Assembly: GCA_001784175.1 (NCBI GenBank)
Contig: MFPR01000030.1
Coordinates: 62,001 to 126,000 of the forward strand
Direction of reading: 5' to 3'
DNA: 64,000 bases
DNA from: Candidatus Lindowbacteria bacterium RIFCSPLOWO2_12_FULL_62_27
GTDB lineage: Bacteria; Lindowbacteria; 2-12-FULL-62-27
Within the stretch, counting starts at the first letter, position 1, and each line of letters begins with the position of its first letter. The position numbers were made by a program, and so were the translations under genes. The notes below the pieces were generated by a model. It was not told the DNA's origin. It was given only the letters and a program-made list of their open reading frames with translations, and did not search any database. Of the stretch, positions 35,098 through 43,350 are shown one piece after another.

Positions 35098-35278
35098 AAT
35101 GTTTGACACATCGGCAAGGCCGTCACCCCCGCGAAAGCGGGGGTCCAGTCGCCGTATCCGAGCGAGGGACAGACTCTGGATTCCCGCTGGAGCCTGCCCC
35201 GGACTGGATTCCCGCTTTCGCGGGCATGACGGAACCGGGGCGGGAATGACGGAAGGGGCTGTCCGCACAACTTGTAAG
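35063..35278. repeat. Segment bounded by 11-bp direct repeats CAACTTGTAAG
   Basis: CAACTTGTAAG occurs at 35063-35073 and 35268-35278. The interval carries the inverted REP pair at 35122-35230. The direct repeats may be a target-site duplication from insertion, or two copies of an operator; the second is also half of a palindrome. Confidence 0.5.
35122..35230. repeat. BIME-like pair of inverted REP units
   Basis: The left unit 35122-35149 (GTCACCCCCGCGAAAGCGGG plus GGTCCAGT) and the right unit 35203-35230 are inverted copies agreeing at 24 of 28 positions. The left unit itself folds on a GAAA loop. The core is shared with the hairpin at 3363-3394. This is the widespread PRKRGSS/LDSRFRGHD-type repeat; no coding function. 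Confidence 0.85.
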
Positions 35279-35292
35279 GATTACTTACAAGT
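35270..35292. promoter_or_regulatory. Inverted repeat upstream of rhuM
   Basis: ACTTGTAAG-GATTA-CTTACAAGT, perfect 9-bp arms, ends 33 bp before the rhuM ATG. Possible operator or end of a small element. Confidence 0.45.
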
Positions 35293-35325
35293 TCATCCGT
35301 TACGCTCTATTCTGGAGTTTACACC

Positions 35326-36381
35326 ATGAGAAAAAAACCCGATACCACGCCTCCGGGCGGCCAGTTCCTTGTTTATCGGACGGAGGACGGGAAGCTCAAG
35401 ATCGATGTGCGATTCGAAGGTGAGACTGTCTGGCTGACGCAGCAGCTTATGGCGGAGTTGTTTCAGACCACCAAACAGAACATCGGGCAGCATCTGAAAA
35501 GCATCTTTGAAGAAGGCGAACTCACCCGGGAATCAGTTGTAAAGGATTTCTTTACTACTGCCGCCGACGGTAAGAACTACAACACCAACTTCTACAACCT
35601 CGATGCCATCATCTCGGTTGGCTACCGCGTCAAATCTCGTGTCGCCACCCAATTCCGCATCTGGGCCACCCAACGCCTGCGGGAATACATTATCAAGGGG
35701 TTTGTCCTCGACGACGAGCGGCTTAAGAATCCGCCGGGCAAGGGCCATACGGACTACTTCGACGAGTTGCTGGAGCGGATCCGCGACATCCGCGCGAGCG
35801 AGCGCCGGGTTTATCTGCGCGTGCGGGAGATTCTCGCGCTGGCCGCTGACTATTCGCCGTCCGAGCCGGAAACGCAGGCCTTCTTCCAGGCGGTGCAGAA
35901 CAAACTGCACTTCGCCGCCACCGGCAAGACCGCGCCTGAGCTGATCGCCGGGCGGGCCGACTCCGCTCAACCCAACATGAACCTGACGGCGTGGAAAAGC
36001 GGCGTGGTTCGCAAAGGCGATGTGACCGTGGCCAAGAACTATCTGCGCGAATCCGAGATCAACTAACTGAACCGAATCGTCGTCATGTTTCTCGATTTCG
36101 CCGAGGATCAGGCACGGCGGCGCAAGCAGATATTCCTGCGCAACTGGCAGACTCGGTTGAATGATTTCCTGCGGTTGAACGAACGCGCGATTCTGCCCGA
36201 TGCCGGAAAAGTAAGTCGCGAACAGGCTGACGCTATCGCGGAGCAGGAGTATGACCGCTTCGCCGCACGCCGCCGCGCGCGACTCGAAGACGAAGGGGAG
36301 GCCGACACGCTCAAGTTGCTCGAAGATGATGTGAAGAAACTGCCGAAGCCGAAGAAACGGAGGAAGGGCGAACAGAAATGA
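35326..36381 (+). pseudogene. RhuM-family protein gene with one in-frame nonsense codon
   Basis: Codons 1-246 (WLTQQLMAELFQTTKQNIGQ, ISVGYRVKSRVATQFRIWAT, LREYIIKGFVLDDERL) and the following frame (LNRIVVMFLDFAEDQARRRK to the stop at 36381) together make a normal-length (~350 residue) RhuM-family protein. They are separated only by TAA at 36064-36066, where homologues usually have a Glu-like codon before LNRI; one G-to-T change would explain it. The 3' end overlaps the hsdR start by ATGA, so the operon order is original. RhuM proteins often accompany restriction loci; their role is unclear. The ATG at 36085 could express only the tail. Confidence 0.85.
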
Positions 36382-37068
36382 ACGAAGCCGAAACCCGCGC
36401 CGAGCATATCGACCCCGCGCTGAAGGCGGCGGGCTGGGGCGTCGTCGACGGAAGCAAGATCCGGCGCGAACGACGAGAGCAACTGGCGCGGCATTCTCGA
36501 CTACTTCGCCCCCGCCGTGCAGATGGGAATGACCGCCACGCCCAAACGCCGGGACAACGTGGACACCCACGCCTACTTCGGCGATCCGGTCTACATCTAT
36601 TCGCTCAAGGACGGCATCAACGACGGCTTCCTCACGCCGTTCAAGGTGAAGCAGATTTCCACGACGCTCGACGAATATGTCGCCACCGGCGTGGACGCCC
36701 GCAACATCCGCAACATCGTGCTGATGCGCCCGATCAACACGATGATCGAGTTCAAGCAGATCGACGTGCTGGCCCACGTGGCCTACGCCTTGCCGCCGGT
36801 CACTCGCGAAGAACGCGCCGGAAAAGCCAAGGTCATCATCAGCACACGTTTCAACAGCAAACAGCAGATATTTCTCGACTTTGTGCTGTCGCACTACGTG
36901 TCGGTCGGCGTAGAGGAACTTGACCAGGAGAAGCTCACGCCACTATTGCGGCTCATGTATCACGATTCCATCGCCGACGCCGTGGCGGATCTGGGCCGGC
37001 CGGATGAGATTGGGAAGGTGTTCGCAGGCTTCCAGAAATACTTGTATCGGCAGCAGGCCGCCGCATGA
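36378..37068 (+). pseudogene. hsdR: Type I restriction endonuclease subunit remnant
   Basis: The start encodes the HsdR N-terminus (MNEAETRAEHIDPALKAAGW). At about 36468 the sequence jumps, with a frameshift, to the segment after the DEAD box (NDESNWRGILDYFAPAVQMG, MTATPKRRDNVDT). It jumps again at about 36760 from IEFKQI to DVLAHVAYALPP, losing the arginine-finger motif VI region. It then runs normally to the family C-terminus (GRPDEIGKVFAGFQKYLY). A complete subunit is several times longer; nuclease, Walker A, DEAD and motif VI are missing. The locus cannot restrict DNA with this gene. Confidence 0.9.
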
Positions 37069-37096
37069 TCCAGAAGTCACACCAAGTGTTATAAGA

Positions 37097-37169
<73 letters not shown>

Positions 37170-37181
37170 TGAACGGATCAC

Positions 37182-37211
37182 TTGTTACTACGCAACTCGA
37201 ACTTTAGTCAA
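37182..37211 (-). promoter_or_regulatory. tRNA-Phe promoter
   Basis: On the minus strand TTGACT (37211-37206), 18 bp, TAACAA (37187-37182), ending 12 bp before the mature tRNA 5' end. Confidence 0.6.
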
Positions 37212-37235
37212 CGGGATGGTATATCCGAATCCATC

Positions 37236-39983
37236 ATGTTCGTGAGGGTCTCCACTTGGGGACTATTGATTGTCTGGATCATTGGGAACACCGCGTGGGC
37301 GGCGACGACGCGCCCGCTGGACGACTGGTTTGACCCGTCGCTGCCGCTGTTCGCCTCCGATCTCATCTACGACGCGCGCCGAAATCAAATTTATGTCGCG
37401 GACCAGATCTCGGCGCAGGTGTTCGCCTTTTCGCCCGGCGATTCCACCGCGAAGCCGCTCGGCCTGACCGGATTTTCTCCGGCCCGTTCGGAGGCGCTCG
37501 AGCTTCTGGGCAACGGTCCCTTCCGCGAAAAATTATTGGGCGGCGAGCTTCGGCTGGAGCTGGAACCGGACGGGCTGTTTTTGTACGACGGCCGGAAAGT
37601 GTTCGGCAGCGACCGGTGGATTCAGATGGATGTTTCCCGCGGCCCCGGTTCCGCCCAGCCGGTCCGGCCCGCGCGGCGGGACATGACGCCCGGCCCGCGA
37701 GACCAGGATCAGAGCCTGCTGGCGGAGGCGGTGGCCGATCTGGCCGGGCGCGGGCGGCGGGTGAAACCGTGGCGATGGTCGGCGCGAAACCATACGTTTC
37801 AACTGATCGACGCGGAGGGGCGCGCGTATGTGTTCAGCGTGGAGTCACGCGGGTCCGGGCAAAACAGGTTGCGGTGGATCGCCGAACTCGACAGCCTCTT
37901 TGCGCGTTTGACCAACCTCCTGCAGGCGGAACTTCGCCCGGAAAAATCGGGCGCCCTCCACATCCGAACCGGCCGCAACCGCTGGACAGCCACGGTCGCC
38001 GATGATCCGTTCACCGGGGAACGTGTCCTCAACGTGGAGCCGGACACGGCCGGATCGCCGGCACGCCCGTACAAACCGCCGAAGACGCCGGGCCGCCCGA
38101 ACCTGCCGCTCGGTTGGTCCGATTATTTCCAGCGGCTCAATCTGCTGGTGGAGGGTCCGGCCGGCCAGTTGATTTTCGGCCGGATGCGTCTGACGCATTC
38201 GGGCGACAAATCGTTCGTGATGATTTCCCAAGGGGGCCGGATTCGCCTGTTTCCCTGGGACGGCGCCGAACCCAGCCCGGAGGAAGTGGTGATTTTGCCG
38301 GAAGGCTTTCTGGTCCAAGCGCCGCCGTACTGGCTCGCCGCAGGATGGACGAGTGAATTTACGGGCCTCTTGGATTTGGGCAACAGCCGGTTTCAGCGGC
38401 TGGCGCCGATCGTGTCCGGCGCTCCGGGCGGATCGCCCTCGGCGGCCGAGCCGGACCGAACGGAGGCCACCGGCCTGACCGCCGGCCTTTTCGTTCTCGA
38501 CGCCGAAAACCCGGCGCTGACGGAGTGGCCCATTTTGGAATGGCCGAGACTCTCGCTGCCGGAAGAGATGCTGATGACGGCGGAGCCGCAGGACCTCACG
38601 GTCACCGGCGCGGGCGAGGTGTATGTTCTGGCGAAGGACGAAGACCGCGGCCTGCGGTTGTTCCGCATGGGCGTCGCGCCGGAGCCCGTTCTGGATCTGC
38701 CGGATGACGTGCTGCCGGAATTTTTGTCGGGCGTTGAAATCACGTTGAATTCGCAGGACGAAAAGAAGCGCACGCTGTGGACAGTGGCCGGCCATCCGCC
38801 GGCGCTGGTCCGAAAAGGCCGGCTGGACCTGGGCTGGCAGGTGGGACAGGGGATTTACTGGCGGTACGAGCCGGAAGGGGTCATCCTGTTTTCGACCGAT
38901 CCCACCGGCGAGAGCGACACGGCGCTGACGGTCCAGATCGAAGGCGCGGACGTCAGCCGGGCGCTGCGGCTCGGGGATGCGAATTGGGTTCTGGAGACCG
39001 AATCCGGAATTTTCATTCTGGACGCCGCCGATCCCACCGCGCCGGACATCCTGCCGGTGGACGAAGAAGGCCGGGGCCTTCGGCCGGCCGCCCAGGGCGC
39101 GATCTTTGAAGTCCCCGGCGCCGGCGCCGTCCAGGTGTGGGAGGTCGGGCAGGACGGGAACAAAAAATCTTTGGGCCGGTTCCGCGAATCGTGGGCCGCG
39201 CTTGGCGCCGACGCGCACCGGATTTTTTTCCGCGACCGGTCCGCGCACAAGTTGCATGTGGTGCGCCGGTCCGCGAAGCCGACCGAGGATGAGATCGGCC
39301 AGATGACGGGCCGGTTGAATTTCGATTACGACGATCCCACGCCCGTGCTGCTCGTGGCGGTCGGCGGCGAAGCCCACGCCATGCTGGTGCGCCCGAAGGC
39401 GCCGACGTACCTCTTGGGGCCGATGCCCTACGGAATGTATCGGATGGACGTCTCGGCCGGATTTTTCGATTTTCCGGGGCCCACCGTGTTTTCCCTCATC
39501 CAGCCGGAGATGTCGCCGCCCGACATGCGGCTCGTGAAAACGCTCGATTTCATTTACCGCCGCGCAATCCACTTTCACGAGTCCGGCAACCTGGAACTCG
39601 CGCGGTTCAATTACGAGCTGTATCTTTCGCTCTACCCCTCCGGCCGGTCCGTCCATGACGCGCGGTCGGCGCTCCTGGCGCTCTACGCCGACGAGGAGCG
39701 ATGGGACGAGATGATCGAGTTTTACCGCAAGTCGCCTCCCGAAACGCGCTGGACGTTTCCGGTCCTCCTCCTGCTGCTCGACCGCCTGCCGCGTCTGGCC
39801 GACCGGCTGGAGATCGCGAAGAAGAGTCTCACGATCGCGCCGCAGGACGAGGGCGCGGCGGCCATTTTGTTTTTTCTTTACAAGCACACGCTCGATGCGT
39901 CCTTCAAGTCCGGGCTGGACCGGATCGGCGTTCCGCCGGTCTACCGCAGATTTTTTGAAAGTTTCGACCGGAGCCGCCTGTGA
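37236..39983 (+). CDS. Secreted protein with beta-propeller-like body and TPR-like C-terminus
   Basis: 915 residues from ATG 37236. Signal peptide FVRVSTWGLLIVWIIGNTAWA. The long middle part is beta-rich with repeated propeller-like turns (DLIYDARRNQIYVADQ, LTVTGAGEVYVLAKDE), but no named family is certain. The last ~150 residues are helical and TPR-like (IYRRAIHFHESGNLELARFN, DEERWDEMIEFYRKSPPE, KKSLTIAPQDEGAAA). The stop overlaps the GTG of the phospholipase D-like gene by 4 bp, so the two are translated together. Likely a periplasmic or surface scaffold; function unknown. No Shine-Dalgarno is seen. Confidence 0.8.
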   Translation: MFVRVSTWGLLIVWIIGNTAWAATTRPLDDWFDPSLPLFASDLIYDARRNQIYVADQISAQVFAFSPGDSTAKPLGLTGFSPARSEALELLGNGPFREKLLGGELRLELEPDGLFLYDGRKVFGSDRWIQMDVSRGPGSAQPVRPARRDMTPGPRDQDQSLLAEAVADLAGRGRRVKPWRWSARNHTFQLIDAEGRAYVFSVESRGSGQNRLRWIAELDSLFARLTNLLQAELRPEKSGALHIRTGRNRWTATVADDPFTGERVLNVEPDTAGSPARPYKPPKTPGRPNLPLGWSDYFQRLNLLVEGPAGQLIFGRMRLTHSGDKSFVMISQGGRIRLFPWDGAEPSPEEVVILPEGFLVQAPPYWLAAGWTSEFTGLLDLGNSRFQRLAPIVSGAPGGSPSAAEPDRTEATGLTAGLFVLDAENPALTEWPILEWPRLSLPEEMLMTAEPQDLTVTGAGEVYVLAKDEDRGLRLFRMGVAPEPVLDLPDDVLPEFLSGVEITLNSQDEKKRTLWTVAGHPPALVRKGRLDLGWQVGQGIYWRYEPEGVILFSTDPTGESDTALTVQIEGADVSRALRLGDANWVLETESGIFILDAADPTAPDILPVDEEGRGLRPAAQGAIFEVPGAGAVQVWEVGQDGNKKSLGRFRESWAALGADAHRIFFRDRSAHKLHVVRRSAKPTEDEIGQMTGRLNFDYDDPTPVLLVAVGGEAHAMLVRPKAPTYLLGPMPYGMYRMDVSAGFFDFPGPTVFSLIQPEMSPPDMRLVKTLDFIYRRAIHFHESGNLELARFNYELYLSLYPSGRSVHDARSALLALYADEERWDEMIEFYRKSPPETRWTFPVLLLLLDRLPRLADRLEIAKKSLTIAPQDEGAAAILFFLYKHTLDASFKSGLDRIGVPPVYRRFFESFDRSRL

Positions 39984-41170
39984 GATCGGCCTTTCGGTCG
40001 GCGATTCTCCTGGCCGTTCTGATCGCGCTGATCGCGACCTACCGGAAACTCAAGGTCGAAGAGCAACAGGCGCGCGCCGGGAAGGCGGACGCGCCCGCGG
40101 CGACGCTGGCAGATCGAATCCGGACGTTGCCCGAACCGCCGTCTACCTGGCGTCTTCTGGAAACCGCGCCGGACGAAATGAACCTCGACGACCTCCCGGA
40201 CGTTCGGGACGCGGTGATGGAGCTGCTGGAGTCGGCGCAGACGCGGGTGACATTCGAAAGTTATTTCCTGAAAAAATCCCTGGGCCGGCCCGCCCGGTGG
40301 TTGCTGGACGCGCCGGGCCGCGGCATCCACGTGCTCGGCGTCGTGCATCCGAACCCGATGAGCGACGCGCCGTTTCTCGACGAACTCCGGGCTGCGGGCG
40401 CTCAGATCATCGAACGCGATTTCGCGCCGCTCGGGGGCAATCCGGGAGATGGATACATCCACGCCAAATTCATCATCGCCGACGGCGCGCGCGGATATCT
40501 CGGCAGCGCCAACCTGGGCGCGGCCGCGATGACGGCCAACCGCGAGATGGGACTCTACTTCGAGGACGCCTCCATCGCCCAGACGCTGGAACTCATGGCC
40601 GGGTTCGACGCCGGCCAGATCAGCAAGGGCCTGTCGGCCGACATCCACACCGCCGTGCTGCTCCAGGGGGCGGCCGACGGATTTGCGGTGGAGGGCCTGC
40701 CGCGCTGCGAGGAGGGCATCGCGGCGCTATGCGACCTGGCCGAGCGCGAGATCGACATCATGATGTTCACGTTCAGCCACCAGTTCGGCCACTACGCGGC
40801 GATCGCCAGCCCCGTGCGCGCGGCGATCCGGCGCGGCGTGAAGGTCCGCCTGATCCACGAGTCTTCGACGATGCGCGAATTGCAGGGCGTCGCGCCGACG
40901 CTGAAGGACATGCGCCAATGGGGCGTGGAGATCCGCCTCGCCGACCTTTCGACGCTGGGCGGCCGGCCAAAAGGCCAGTATCACGCCAAGGCGATGCGGG
41001 TGGACGACGAGTACGTCATGATCGGCAGCAACAACTGGACCGACGCCGGCTCGCACGAAAACCGAGAAACCGCGCTGATCGTCCGGTCCAGACACATGAC
41101 GGGACAGTTCATCAAGCGCTTTAGCGCCGACTGGCGCGCCACGCACGTGATCAAGCCGTACGTGCATTAG
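39980..41170 (+). CDS. Phospholipase D-like protein (cardiolipin synthase-like)
   Basis: 396 residues, GTG start overlapping the upstream stop. An N-terminal membrane anchor (AFRSAILLAVLIALIATY) is followed by two PLDc domains. Both HKD motifs are complete: YIHAKFIIADGARGYLGSAN (HxKx4D, about residues 157-176) and QYHAKAMRVDDEYVMIGSNN in the second half. Such enzymes hydrolyse or transfer phosphodiesters (phospholipids or DNA) through a His-phosphoenzyme. The anchor suggests action at the outer face of the inner membrane. Its stop codon overlaps the stop of convergent lysS. Confidence 0.9.
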   Translation: MRSAFRSAILLAVLIALIATYRKLKVEEQQARAGKADAPAATLADRIRTLPEPPSTWRLLETAPDEMNLDDLPDVRDAVMELLESAQTRVTFESYFLKKSLGRPARWLLDAPGRGIHVLGVVHPNPMSDAPFLDELRAAGAQIIERDFAPLGGNPGDGYIHAKFIIADGARGYLGSANLGAAAMTANREMGLYFEDASIAQTLELMAGFDAGQISKGLSADIHTAVLLQGAADGFAVEGLPRCEEGIAALCDLAEREIDIMMFTFSHQFGHYAAIASPVRAAIRRGVKVRLIHESSTMRELQGVAPTLKDMRQWGVEIRLADLSTLGGRPKGQYHAKAMRVDDEYVMIGSNNWTDAGSHENRETALIVRSRHMTGQFIKRFSADWRATHVIKPYVH

Positions 41171-43014
41171 GCGTATTCGATTGGGATGTCAATGTTACAT
41201 TGTTGCAGAATGACCCTCGGGTCGGCTTTCTCCGCGCTCACCCGTTTCATGTAGGTTTTCCCGTCGTCCAGCGTCACGGTGAATTCGATGACGCCGCCAT
41301 CCTGCGTCTGATGGGAGGCGGCGCGGATGGTTTGGATCTTCGATTTTTCTTTTGACAGCCATCCTTCGAAGGCTTCCGGCGAAACGCCCGTGTCGCGCCA
41401 GAACTCTATTTGGTCGAACGGCACTTCCTTGAACCGCGCGATCACGAACTCCCGGTCGAGAAACGCCAGGAAGCTGCCCGCTTTCGGGCCCGACTCGCGG
41501 TCCAGCAGCGTCCGGTAGATGGACTGGAAGGCCGGCGGCTGGTCGATCGGGGTCAGGCGCGCGGCGTCAAAGATTGCTTTCTGAAGCGCCGTGTCCGACC
41601 ACTCGGCCTTGGGCAGGGCGTCCGCCAGGACGCGCAAAAATCCCCGCTGGGCCGGCGTGAGCGACGCGGCGCGCGCCGGCAGAGTTGACAGCAGCCGCAT
41701 CTTCTCCTCCTCGGCCGCGTAGCGGTCCAGCCAATAGCGCGCGGCCTGGACGCGGCGGTCGAGATGCCGGCGCTCGGCCGGAGAGAGCGGCGCACCCTTG
41801 CGTTTTTCGACTTCGGCCACAAGATCCATGTGCGGCATCTGGACCAGCATGATGACGATGTGGAAATTTTCCGCGTAATAGTCATTCTCGGACTTGACCT
41901 CGGAGAGCCGGTAGACCAGTTTCTCGTCCTCGATCGCCTTCGGATCATGAAAGGCCCGGTGGTGGGCGCGGTCAAAGTCGTTGAAGAGTTTCACGATGAA
42001 TTCCTCATCCAGCGTCACGTTCAGCGGCCGGTTGGGTTGCGTTCTCAGGATCAAGAAGCGCAGGACCTCCGGCGGCAGGAAGTCCGCCATTTCGCGGGCC
42101 ATGGCGCCGATTCCCCGCGACGAGCTCATCTTGGCGCCGCCGACCAGGAAAAATTCGTAAGGGATGTTGACCGGCGGCGACAGGCCGAAAATTTCCCGGA
42201 GGCACGCAGACGAAACATCCCGCGCGCCGCCCCGGGTGTTGTGGTCCTTCCCCGCGCCCTCGATCGTCACCGGGAATGTCCGCCACTTGGCAACCCACTC
42301 GAGCTTCCACGGAAGTTTGCCACGGCCGTCGAACGGCGAGACTTTCCCGCGATGCCCGCATCCGCGCGCCCATTGGACGAGGTCGGGCCGGCAGACGTAC
42401 TCGACCTCCTTGCCGTCATAGGCCGTGACTTCCGTCGTGCCGAGCCGCCCGCACTTCTCACAGATCGCCTGAAACGGATACCACGTTTCGGACCGTTTCG
42501 ATCCGCTGACCTCGAGATAGACGCGGCGCACAACGTCCGCGCGCCGCAGGATCGCGTCGATCACTTCGTCGAATTTGCCCGAACGGTACAGGTCCCGCAT
42601 CCGATAGGGCTCGGCCTGAACGCCCAGTTCGGCGAACACGTCAAAGAATTCCCGGATGTAATGCTCCGCCATATCCGATGCGGCGGATCCGGGAGGCGGC
42701 GGCACGTTGCAGAGGGGCGCGCCCAGATATTTTTCAAAATGTTCCCGTTCCGCGTCGCCCGCCGGGATTTCGTCCAGCGGATCGTAATCGTCCACTCCGA
42801 ACAAAAACCGCGCCGGAACGCCGCGGCTCTTCAGGACGCGGAACACCGCATCGTGAATGATCACGCCCCGGAGCGCCCCGACGTGAACCCGGCCGGAGGG
42901 AGTTTTGGAGTCGTTGATGATCTGAGGTTCAGCGCCTCGGATTTTGGCGGCAATGTCGGAAAACCACATATGGACCGAACCTGTCTCCTTTCTACAGTTC
43001 TCCAGCGCCGCCAT
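41167..43014 (-). CDS. lysS: Lysyl-tRNA synthetase, class I
   Basis: 615 residues from ATG 43014. It charges tRNA-Lys with lysine and ATP. Class I signatures: the HIGH-like TPSGRVHVGALRG (about 38-50) and KMSSS (295-299). A CEKCGR...CRPDL...CGH cluster near 185-221 looks zinc-binding. The class I form is the archaeal type, also found in spirochaetes and scattered bacteria; most bacteria use the unrelated class II enzyme. ATG 43014 has a TACAAT box 6 nt upstream and no Shine-Dalgarno, suggesting a leaderless mRNA; ATG 42969 (MWFSD) is an alternative with a poorly spaced AAAGGAG. Divergent from the candidate ncRNA. Confidence 0.93.
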   Translation of the reverse strand: MAALENCRKETGSVHMWFSDIAAKIRGAEPQIINDSKTPSGRVHVGALRGVIIHDAVFRVLKSRGVPARFLFGVDDYDPLDEIPAGDAEREHFEKYLGAPLCNVPPPPGSAASDMAEHYIREFFDVFAELGVQAEPYRMRDLYRSGKFDEVIDAILRRADVVRRVYLEVSGSKRSETWYPFQAICEKCGRLGTTEVTAYDGKEVEYVCRPDLVQWARGCGHRGKVSPFDGRGKLPWKLEWVAKWRTFPVTIEGAGKDHNTRGGARDVSSACLREIFGLSPPVNIPYEFFLVGGAKMSSSRGIGAMAREMADFLPPEVLRFLILRTQPNRPLNVTLDEEFIVKLFNDFDRAHHRAFHDPKAIEDEKLVYRLSEVKSENDYYAENFHIVIMLVQMPHMDLVAEVEKRKGAPLSPAERRHLDRRVQAARYWLDRYAAEEEKMRLLSTLPARAASLTPAQRGFLRVLADALPKAEWSDTALQKAIFDAARLTPIDQPPAFQSIYRTLLDRESGPKAGSFLAFLDREFVIARFKEVPFDQIEFWRDTGVSPEAFEGWLSKEKSKIQTIRAASHQTQDGGVIEFTVTLDDGKTYMKRVSAEKADPRVILQQCNIDIPIEYA

Positions 43015-43020
43015 ATTAAT

Positions 43021-43026
43021 ATTGTA
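43021..43026 (-). promoter_or_regulatory. -10 box of lysS
   Basis: TACAAT on the minus strand, 6 nt before the lysS ATG, in an AT-rich patch (43013-43037) that could also drive the plus-strand ncRNA. No good -35 was found at 17 bp. Confidence 0.45.
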
Positions 43027-43039
43027 TATATATATAAGG

Positions 43040-43326
43040 AAAGCCCGATTTGGATCGTTTCTGGTTGCATCCCGGGCCTCCTGCTGGTACGCTCCGCGTA
43101 CACTAGAAAGGAGGTGGTCCCAGCCTTGAGTAGAACAAACACGACCAGTGAGGTGCCTGAACGTTAGGCTTTCCACCTGACCTTTCACAACGGTAGCCGT
43201 CAGGTGGGTCGGCCGCGCAAGCGGCCGTCGCCTTGCGGAATTCAAACAGGTTACCGGACCCGGAAGCCCCCCGGCACAGGTCACCGGGGGCGGCCTCACT
43301 GGCCGAAAAAGCTTCTGGGTTTTTTT
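43040..43326 (+). ncRNA. Candidate structured ncRNA with 16S rRNA 3'-end complementarity
   Basis: Between divergent lysS and a convergent gene, this ~285-nt stretch has no credible long ORF but folds strongly. Stems: GTACGC/GCGTAC (43087-43101); CCACCTGAC/GTCAGGTGG (43173-43181 / 43199-43207); CGGCCGC/GCGGCCG on a GCAA tetraloop (43210-43227); CCCCCGG/CCGGGGG (43268-43274 / 43284-43290). It ends in a 9-bp closing stem followed by T7. At 43104-43120, TAGAAAGGAGGTGGTCC can pair with all 17 nt of a typical 16S 3' end (one G-U). A 13-codon frame (TTG 43126 to TAG 43167, or from GTG 43114) follows. It does not look like tmRNA, RNase P, SRP or 6S RNA to me. The 5' end is approximate. Confidence 0.6.
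43259..43326 (+). terminator. Multibranched intrinsic terminator of the ncRNA
   Basis: CCCGGAAGC (43259-43267) pairs with GCTTCTGGG (43311-43319), enclosing two further hairpins, and is followed at once by seven T residues (43320-43326). It lies 24 bp from the stop of the convergent 43351-44610 gene. Confidence 0.75.
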
Positions 43327-43350
43327 ATGCCCGCAGGCAATTTCCAGCCC

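Noticed and set aside
35099-35329. Short proteins such as the one beginning MFDTSARPSPPRKRGSS
   Set aside because: This is the translated REP repeat, seen widely as a false ORF.
43104-43120. Fragment of a 16S rRNA gene
   Set aside because: The strand is the complement of the 16S tail, and the homology does not continue beyond 17 nt, so it is not an rRNA remnant.
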